Of a stretch of 11,054 bases of DNA, positions 7,271 through 11,054 are shown piece by piece (positions within the stretch are counted from its first letter, which is position 1; each line of letters opens with the position of its first letter). Position numbers and translations under genes: made by a program. The notes below the pieces were generated by a model. It searched no databases and had not been told where the DNA came from. It saw only the letters and a list, made by a program, of their open reading frames with translations. The stretch comes from Acidimicrobiia bacterium. Lineage in GTDB: Bacteria > Actinomycetota > Acidimicrobiia > Acidimicrobiales > AC-14. The stretch covers positions 1-11,054 of the forward strand of contig JAFAUA010000552.1 in NCBI GenBank assembly GCA_019243595.1. Direction: 5' to 3'.

Positions 7271-7509
7271 TTTGTTTGTGGTGGCATCCGTCACGGCCCG
7301 CGCATTCTGCGCCGGGCGATGATGGGCAGCGATTCGAGGGACCGTTGGCGCCGCCTGGTAGCCCGCCCCGGTTGTCTCCAGGTGGGTTATTGAGACGTTC
7401 TCTACTGAGTCCCTCGAACCGCCCGCCGCCTGCCGGTTGCGCCCATCGTGCTTCGCAGCACAGACATCGGCCCGTGACCAGTGGCATCGGGTGCAACGCG
7501 GCGGGCGCC

Positions 7510-7538
7510 TTTATGCCGCGCGCTGACACGCGTGTCAA
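7510..7538 (-). promoter_or_regulatory. Sigma70-type promoter of the mce operon
   Basis: The minus strand has a perfect -35 hexamer, TTGACA (7538-7533), a 17-bp spacer and CATAAA (7515-7510, 4 of 6 to TATAAT). This puts the start near 7503, leaving a leader of about 285 nt before the ATPase gene. It lies between the end of the transglycosylase gene and the mce operon, where an independent promoter is expected. A perfect palindrome covers most of the -35 box and half the spacer. Confidence 0.6.
7524..7537. promoter_or_regulatory. Perfect 14-bp palindrome overlapping the mce -35 box (candidate operator)
   Basis: TGACACGCGTGTCA is identical on both strands. It covers five bases of the -35 hexamer and nine of the spacer, the position of an operator for a dimeric repressor that blocks polymerase. 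TetR- and GntR-family repressors control some mycobacterial mce operons (established), but no regulator gene is visible here, so the binding protein is unknown. Confidence 0.45.
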
Positions 7539-7546
7539 GCGATGCC

Positions 7547-7598
7547 CGCGCCGCCTGACCAGCCTCTTCTCGCGTCGTCGCAGGTCAGGTGCGGCGCG
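7547..7598 (-). terminator. Strong 14-bp hairpin after the transglycosylase gene, probable terminator or insulator
   Basis: The arms at 7547-7560 and 7583-7598 pair over 14 bp (CGCGCCG/CGGCGCG and CCTGACC/GGTCAGG), with a 2-nt bulge and a 22-nt loop. It starts 33 nt after the transglycosylase stop and ends 8 bp before the mce -35 box, a fitting place for a terminator. A run of six T lies on the upstream side in transcription order, not downstream, so it is not a classic U-tailed terminator. U-less hairpin terminators have been proposed in actinobacteria. Confidence 0.4.
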
Positions 7599-7631
7599 AA
7601 AAAAGTGTGCAGTTTTCCTTGAGGGTTGGGC

Positions 7632-8309
7632 CTACTTGAACTGCGCGCGAGTCGACGTCACACCCGCCACGTAGGTCTTGGTGTCGTTGTAGAACTTGCC
7701 CGCCTGCGTCATCTTCAGGCCCTGGTAGTAGGCGGCGAGGGCCAGACCCGGCACCCCACCGACGCGATCGAGCAGGAAGCGAAGGAAGCGGGCGCTCATG
7801 CGGATGTTGTCGTCGACCTTCTTGGGGTCGAGGCTTGGGTTCTTGAGCAGCTGGTTGGCGACGAAGTCGCTGGTGAACGGCTCCAGCTGGCCGACACCGA
7901 CGGCACCCGTTTTCGACACGACCTGGTTCTGCCAGCCCGACTCGTACCACGCCAGCCCCTTGAGAAGGTCAGCGGGCACGCCGTACACGCGAGCCCAGTA
8001 GTCGAAGCGCGGTGCCAACGCGAGACGCGCGGGGTGAGCGACGAGGCGGGCCGGCAGCTTCGAGCTCGACGAGGCCGGGATCTTGAGCCTGCTGCCGATG
8101 GTCACCAGGTTGGGGTTGATGATCTTGTTCGCCGCGGCGAGCGCCGGGATCGTCGTGCCGTTGCGCTTGGCGATCGTCTCCAGGTTGTCGCCGGGGCGGA
8201 CGACGTACACCCGCCCCGAAGGCGGCGCCGATCCGGCGGCCAGCGCCGCAGCCGGCGCAAGGAGCGCGGCCACGACCAGGGAGACAACCACCATGCGAGC
8301 GGCGCGCAC
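7632..8309 (-). CDS. Secreted LysM and lytic transglycosylase (SLT) domain protein
   Basis: This 225-residue protein is predicted to be exported and to cleave peptidoglycan glycan strands. The signal peptide covers residues 1-24, with a likely cut after ALA. A LysM peptidoglycan-binding domain spans about 33-78 (YVVRPGDNLETIAKRNGTTI ending GSRLKIP). After a Ser-rich linker, an SLT-type catalytic domain runs from about 97: the likely acid is Glu123 in WYESGWQ, followed by GAVGVGQLEP at 135-144 and LALAAYYQG, which stands where AAYNAG is usual. The GTG at 8309 is preceded by a perfect AGGAGG at 7-nt spacing, which decides the start over the ATG at 8294. It probably has its own promoter and is followed by a strong hairpin. 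It neighbours an envelope transporter, but a functional link is only a guess. LysM-SLT architecture is firm; no specific gene name is justified. Confidence 0.9.
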   Translation of the reverse strand: MRAARMVVVSLVVAALLAPAAALAAGSAPPSGRVYVVRPGDNLETIAKRNGTTIPALAAANKIINPNLVTIGSRLKIPASSSSKLPARLVAHPARLALAPRFDYWARVYGVPADLLKGLAWYESGWQNQVVSKTGAVGVGQLEPFTSDFVANQLLKNPSLDPKKVDDNIRMSARFLRFLLDRVGGVPGLALAAYYQGLKMTQAGKFYNDTKTYVAGVTSTRAQFK

Positions 8310-8316
8310 GTCACAA

Positions 8317-8322
8317 CCTCCT
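8317..8322 (-). promoter_or_regulatory. Ribosome binding site of the LysM-transglycosylase gene
   Basis: A perfect AGGAGG on the minus strand lies 7 nt before the GTG at 8309. It rejects the downstream ATG at 8294, which would also remove the first residues of the signal peptide. Confidence 0.8.
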
Positions 8323-8347
8323 GTCGCGGCTCCGCCCGCTGGGTGCA

Positions 8348-8376
8348 ACCGTAGCCACTCACAGCAGCAACATCAA
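8348..8376 (-). promoter_or_regulatory. Candidate promoter of the LysM-transglycosylase gene
   Basis: TTGATG (8376-8371), a 17-bp spacer and TACGGT (8353-8348) fit the actinobacterial TTGAnn / TAnnnT pattern and would start transcription near 8341, giving a leader of about 30 nt before the GTG. The -10 match is weak. The -35 box falls inside one copy of the 18-bp tandem repeat. Confidence 0.35.
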
Positions 8377-8402
8377 CCCCAGGAGCAACATCAGCCCCTA
8401 GG
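8366..8402. repeat. 18-bp tandem direct repeat upstream of the LysM gene
   Basis: Two adjacent copies (8366-8383 and 8384-8402) share AGCAACATCA/GCCCC, differing by one substitution and a 1-bp insertion. They lie within the 130-bp gap between the ThyX-like and LysM genes and cover the candidate -35 box. This could be slippage or a pair of binding sites. Confidence 0.6.
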
Positions 8403-8409
8403 CGGCGCT

Positions 8410-8471
8410 AGCTAGTGAGGCCCCGTTGCTCCGCTCGGCTCAGCTACTGAGGCGCCGTTGCTCCGCTCGGC
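8410..8471. repeat. Tandem duplication (32-bp period) of the 3' end of the ThyX-like gene
   Basis: Bases 8410-8439 and 8442-8471 match at 28 of 30 positions, including a perfect 17-bp core at 8423-8439 and 8455-8471. The upstream copy (minus strand) encodes the last residues, RAEQRRLSS and the stop; the second copy lies just after the stop and, read in its equivalent frame, would give RAEQRGLTS followed by TAG. It is therefore a duplicated gene tail, now non-coding. Confidence 0.75.
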
Positions 8472-10041
8472 GCTCGGCATCGAGGCGCTCGAGGTCGTAG
8501 GTGCCGTGGTCGACGAAGCGCATCATGTCGGCGACTAGGGGATGGCCGGCCTGGGTGGCGATCAGGCGGTGCATCTCCTGGCACACCTCCCGGTAGTCGG
8601 GGTGGCCCTGGGGCGTGGTGCGCAGCTCGAGCATGTGCATCGCCTCGCGCACGTTGAGCTGGATGACGTACCGGACGCGGTAGGCGAGCGACACGGCGTA
8701 GGGCGCCTGGGCCGGGAAGCGGCCGATGAGGGCGTCGTACAAGGCAGCCGATCGCTCCATGGCGTCGTGGTAGCGGTCGGCCAGGCCGGCCTCCTCGACC
8801 GCCGGCGGCACCGAGTAGCCGTGGTTGGGGCTGAGCGGCTGCCACTCGATGGTGAGCATGCGGTGGCGCTGCAGATCGCGGAAGGCCCCGTAATCCGACA
8901 GGACGTCGAAGCGGTAGCCCGCCCGCTCGAGCGCCCGGCCCGGCTTGTGACGGCGGTTGGCCCGCTCCCCCACATAGGCGTTGGCCACGTTGGCGCGCTC
9001 GTCGGCCGACATGGTGCGCACCCTGGCCAGCACCTGATCCTCGGGGAGGTCGGTGTAGGGATAGAGCATGGCGGCGAGGAGCTTGTCCTCGGCGTCGGGG
9101 TCAAAATCGACGAGCGTCACCGGCATGCGGGGTTCGGGGTCATCGGCCGCGAAGAGCTTGCCGGCGACCTCCTCCATGGCGTTGCGTGTGCCCTCCAGGT
9201 AGTCGCTCCACGCGCCACCACGGTCGGGACGGTCGACGCGGGCGAGGAACGACGGGATCACCTTGCGCAGTTCGGTGAGCATCATCTCGGCGTAGGCGCG
9301 GGCCTCGGGCAGCGGGTTGGCGCGCATGCGCAGGAGCAGCGCCTCGTACCCCTGGCCGGTGCCGTAGATGCCGACGTTCGACAGCGACGCCGCCGGGAGG
9401 ATCCCCCGCAGGGCGTCGAGCGCCTTGGCCTTGATCGACTGGCGGTAGACGAAGTCGGAGTCCGAGGGGTCCTTGGGATACCGGGTCCGGACCCAGTCCT
9501 GCATCAGCGGCAGCGACTCGGCGTAGATGTCGAAGAGGCGGTCGAGGTCGCCGACGTACCGGGTGCCCAGGGCCGACCCCAGAATCTCGGGGTCGCGGTA
9601 GAAGCGGTAGCGGCCGCCGAGGCGGTTGTCGTAGGGGATGTAGCGCGTCGACTGCTCAAGGTAGGCCATCAGTCGGCCCCATTCGAGGACCTTGGTCAGC
9701 AGGTTCGACGACTGCTCACACGCCAGGTGCACCCCGCCCAGCTGAGCCACCGAGTCGTCGCCGTACTCGAAGAACACCCGCTGGTAGAGCTCTTCGGCCC
9801 GCTTCAGGCCGATCGTGGCGTCGATCGACGAGTCGCCGGTGGTGTCGAGCTCGCCGACGAACTCGTCAAGGAACAGGCGGCGCAGGCTCTTGTGGGTGCG
9901 GGAGTAGCGGGCGAACAGGGCGCCCTTGACGACCTCGGGGAGGTTGACCAGGGCGAACACCGGCTCGTCGAGGTTCGTGAAGTAGCGCCGCAGGACATCG
10001 GCCTCTTCGGCCGTCCAGGTCTCGGCGACGTAATGAGCCAT
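8440..10041 (-). CDS. Tandem-domain FAD-dependent thymidylate synthase (ThyX) family protein
   Basis: This 533-residue protein is about twice the size of ordinary ThyX (about 220-250 residues), which makes dTMP from dUMP with FAD and methylenetetrahydrofolate. Two ThyX-like units are visible. The first (about 85-270) has YLEQSTRY at 127-134, resembling the NEQSxRY half of the ThyX signature, plus ALRGILPAASLSNVGIYGTG and LLLRMRANPLPEARAYAE. It has WGR where RHR would be expected. The second (about 350-515) has QRHRMLTIEWQPLS at 391-404, giving RHR without the usual spacing to Ser, plus LNVREAMHMLELRTTPQGHP. The ATG at 10041 (MAHYVAETW) has GAGG close upstream and avoids overlap with the preceding gene; an ATG at 10119 is the longer alternative. 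It follows the amidohydrolase gene by 13 bp, so an operon is likely. Membership in the family is firm; thymidylate synthase activity is not assured. Confidence 0.82.
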   Translation of the reverse strand: MAHYVAETWTAEEADVLRRYFTNLDEPVFALVNLPEVVKGALFARYSRTHKSLRRLFLDEFVGELDTTGDSSIDATIGLKRAEELYQRVFFEYGDDSVAQLGGVHLACEQSSNLLTKVLEWGRLMAYLEQSTRYIPYDNRLGGRYRFYRDPEILGSALGTRYVGDLDRLFDIYAESLPLMQDWVRTRYPKDPSDSDFVYRQSIKAKALDALRGILPAASLSNVGIYGTGQGYEALLLRMRANPLPEARAYAEMMLTELRKVIPSFLARVDRPDRGGAWSDYLEGTRNAMEEVAGKLFAADDPEPRMPVTLVDFDPDAEDKLLAAMLYPYTDLPEDQVLARVRTMSADERANVANAYVGERANRRHKPGRALERAGYRFDVLSDYGAFRDLQRHRMLTIEWQPLSPNHGYSVPPAVEEAGLADRYHDAMERSAALYDALIGRFPAQAPYAVSLAYRVRYVIQLNVREAMHMLELRTTPQGHPDYREVCQEMHRLIATQAGHPLVADMMRFVDHGTYDLERLDAERRAEQRRLSS

Positions 10042-10054
10042 GGGGCCTCGGAGG

Positions 10055-11054
10055 TTACGACCCGGTGCCCGCTGCGGCGCGGATTGCATCATCTTCCGCG
10101 AAAGCCCGTCGGGCGGCATCGAGGACGTCGGGGCGCAACCACAGATCAGCGACAGTCATTGCCATGGCCTTGGCCCCGTCGAGCACCGCGCGGTCGCCCT
10201 CGGCTGCCTTGGCCCACCCTGCGAAGTCCTTGGTGTGGATGGCGACGCCCGGCGGCGCCACCTGGATCATCGGATGGATCGATGGCACGAGATAGCTGAC
10301 GTTGCCCATGTCGGTGCTGCCCACGACACCGTTCTCGGGTCGACGCACCGGCGTGCGCCCTACCCGCTCGGAGTTGGCCAGGTACAGGTCGGCCATCGCC
10401 GGGTTGGTGCGCAGGTCGGAGTACTCAGGACAGGTCGCCCGCCACTCCATGCGACACCCGGCGGCGTCGGCGCCGGCCTGCAGGCAGGCGAGCACCCGTT
10501 CCTTCAGCGCCTGCAGGCTGAAGATCGTGCCCGAGCGGACGTACCACTCGGCGACGGTGTGGTCGGGAACGATGTTGGGCTTGTCGCCGGCTTTGCTGAA
10601 GACGCCGTGCACGCGTTCGTTGGGCCTGATGTGCTGGCGGAGGGCGGCGACCGCGTTGTAGCCGAGCACGGCAGCGTCGAGGGCGTTGCGACCGACATGG
10701 GGGAAGGCGGCGGCGTGGGCCGCCTCGCCGTAGTACTCGACCTCCCACGTGGCGATGGCGATGACGTTCATCGCCAGGAGGTCCTGGTCGGCGGGGTGCA
10801 CCATCAGGGCGGCGTCAACGCCGTCGAAGGCGCCCGCCTCGCCCATGAAGATCTTGCCGCCGCCGCCCTCCTCAGCGGGCGTGCCGAGGACGACGACGCG
10901 GCCCCCGACCTCGTCGGCCAGCGCGGCCGCCGCGAGGCCGGCGCCGAGACCGGCCGTAGCGATGATGTTGTGACCGCAGCCGTGGCCGATGCCGGGGAGG
11001 GCGTCGTACTCGCACAGGACGGCGATCGTGGGGCCGTCGCTCCCGGCCCGGGCG
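10055..11054 (-). CDS. M20-family amidohydrolase/aminoacylase (5' end cut by the window)
   Basis: The visible 332 residues are the C-terminal part of an M20 metallopeptidase-like hydrolase that cleaves an amide bond in an aminoacyl or peptide substrate. Near the truncated start, CEYDALPGIGHGCGHNIIAT holds the likely Cys and His metal ligands. LGTPAEEGGGGKIFM holds the catalytic/metal Glu pair, and AALMVHP supplies another His. The lid/dimerisation domain follows (EYYGEAAHAAAFPHVGRNAL). A C-terminal IHTKDFAGWAKAAE carries the last expected His. The wording of these motifs is closest to the AbgB/PM20D2 branch of M20, whose members act on p-aminobenzoyl-glutamate or dipeptides. The reading frame is open to the right edge, so the true start lies outside; the ATG at 10846 is internal. 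The TAA at 10055 is 13 bp before the ThyX-like gene. The substrate cannot be assigned from sequence. Confidence 0.87.
   Translation of the reverse strand, partial: ARAGSDGPTIAVLCEYDALPGIGHGCGHNIIATAGLGAGLAAAALADEVGGRVVVLGTPAEEGGGGKIFMGEAGAFDGVDAALMVHPADQDLLAMNVIAIATWEVEYYGEAAHAAAFPHVGRNALDAAVLGYNAVAALRQHIRPNERVHGVFSKAGDKPNIVPDHTVAEWYVRSGTIFSLQALKERVLACLQAGADAAGCRMEWRATCPEYSDLRTNPAMADLYLANSERVGRTPVRRPENGVVGSTDMGNVSYLVPSIHPMIQVAPPGVAIHTKDFAGWAKAAEGDRAVLDGAKAMAMTVADLWLRPDVLDAARRAFAEDDAIRAAAGTGS

Larger units (their letters stand above)
7218..7503 (-). promoter_or_regulatory. Long structured 5' leader of the mce operon (candidate cis-acting RNA)
   Basis: About 285 nt separate the predicted transcription start (near 7503) from the ATPase GTG. 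Complementary arms nest consistently on the minus strand. Helix 1 pairs 7469-7478 with 7290-7299 (9 of 10 bases). Helix 2 pairs 7441-7447 with 7321-7327 (7 of 7). Helix 3 pairs 7408-7420 with 7331-7343 (11 Watson-Crick pairs and two G-U). Side hairpins sit at 7448-7461 (GTGCT, GCGA loop, AGCAC), at 7300-7312 (GCGCA, GAA loop, TGCGC) and at 7249-7270. Inside helix 3, GAGA-ACG-TCTC competes with an alternative GTCTC/GAGAC pairing. In the ATPase frame, 35 of 89 codons upstream of the GTG end in A or T, against 1 of 35 for ATPase residues 27-61, so the stretch looks non-coding. It matches no RNA family I recognise. The structure is seen; a regulatory role is inferred. Confidence 0.5.

Noticed and set aside
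7249..7278. Intrinsic terminator on the plus strand (hairpin followed by TTTGTTTG)
   Set aside because: There is no plus-strand gene upstream for it to terminate, and the T-tract is interrupted.
7409..7425. tRNA T-arm-like GGTTCGAG sequence on the minus strand
   Set aside because: The flanks do not form a T-stem, and no acceptor, D or anticodon arm is present; the bases fit better in leader helix 3.
7402..7446. A 14-codon upstream reading frame in the mce leader (MGATGRRRAVRGTQ)
   Set aside because: No convincing ribosome site precedes it and it overlaps two predicted helices; the Arg-rich content is expected by chance in this composition. Ribosome profiling could revive it.
7218..7538. N-terminal extension of the Mce ATPase through the in-frame open stretch upstream (up to 107 codons, including a CLCC segment)
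   Set aside because: No ribosome site at the upstream starts, 35 of the 89 codons from 7484 down to 7218 end in A/T against almost none in the ATPase core, the ABC domain is complete without it, and the stretch overlaps promoter and hairpin signals.
7500..7631. Known actinobacterial riboswitch (cobalamin, SAM or c-di-AMP type) near the LysM and mce genes
   Set aside because: A GCCACTGG string recalls a cobalamin element, but the other conserved boxes are missing, and no SAM or c-di-AMP consensus could be found by eye.
8542..10299. A 585-codon open frame on the plus strand opposite the ThyX-like gene
   Set aside because: Its composition (Val/Gly/Glu/His-rich) is that of an antisense shadow; the minus-strand frame shows clear family motifs.
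1..11054. Mobile elements, CRISPR array, phage or defence genes
   Set aside because: No transposase or integrase motifs, no terminal inverted repeats, no spaced direct-repeat array and no compositional break between genes were seen.

Overview
The window is GC-rich DNA from what is probably an actinobacterium. The basis is a complete mycobacterial-type Mce transporter locus, frequent GTG starts, Arg/Ala/Pro-rich low-complexity tails and strong G/C bias at third codon positions. An Acidimicrobiia-like lineage is a guess, from the ATPase gene lying inside the mce operon and a double-length ThyX-family protein. Every supported gene is on the minus strand, so transcription runs from high to low coordinates. 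No insertion sequence, CRISPR array, tRNA or rRNA was seen.

Layout in transcription order. (1) 11054-10055: an M20-family amidohydrolase/aminoacylase, cut off at its N-terminus by the window edge. (2) 10041-8440: a 533-residue tandem ThyX-family protein, 13 bp downstream and probably cotranscribed; its 3' end carries a 32-bp-period tandem duplication. (3) 8439-8310: a short intergenic region with an 18-bp repeat and a candidate promoter. (4) 8309-7632: a secreted LysM plus lytic-transglycosylase protein with a perfect AGGAGG ribosome site. (5) 7631-7218: 414 bp without a gene but rich in signals: a 14-bp hairpin, a near-consensus promoter (TTGACA, 17 bp, CATAAA) whose -35 box is overlapped by a perfect 14-bp palindrome, and a transcribed leader of about 285 nt with nested complementary helices. 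(6) 7217-6: a compact mce operon of an Mla/MceG-type ATPase, two YrbE/MlaE permeases and four MCE substrate-binding subunits, the last a lipoprotein.

The operon encodes the parts of an envelope lipid importer. The ATPase and two YrbE permeases form the inner-membrane ABC core. The MCE subunits, each with one N-terminal membrane anchor or lipid anchor, an MCE domain and a long helical region, should assemble the ring and tunnel that carries a hydrophobic substrate across the envelope. Junctions are tight (1-bp, 4-bp and 13-bp overlaps, gaps of 7 and 18 bp), as in one coupled transcript. Known mycobacterial mce loci carry six mce genes; four are visible here, and more may follow beyond the left edge.

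The least expected feature is the long, apparently structured, apparently non-coding leader between the mce promoter and the ATPase start. It is the best candidate for something undescribed. The promoter, palindrome and helices are read directly from the sequence; a regulatory role is inference.
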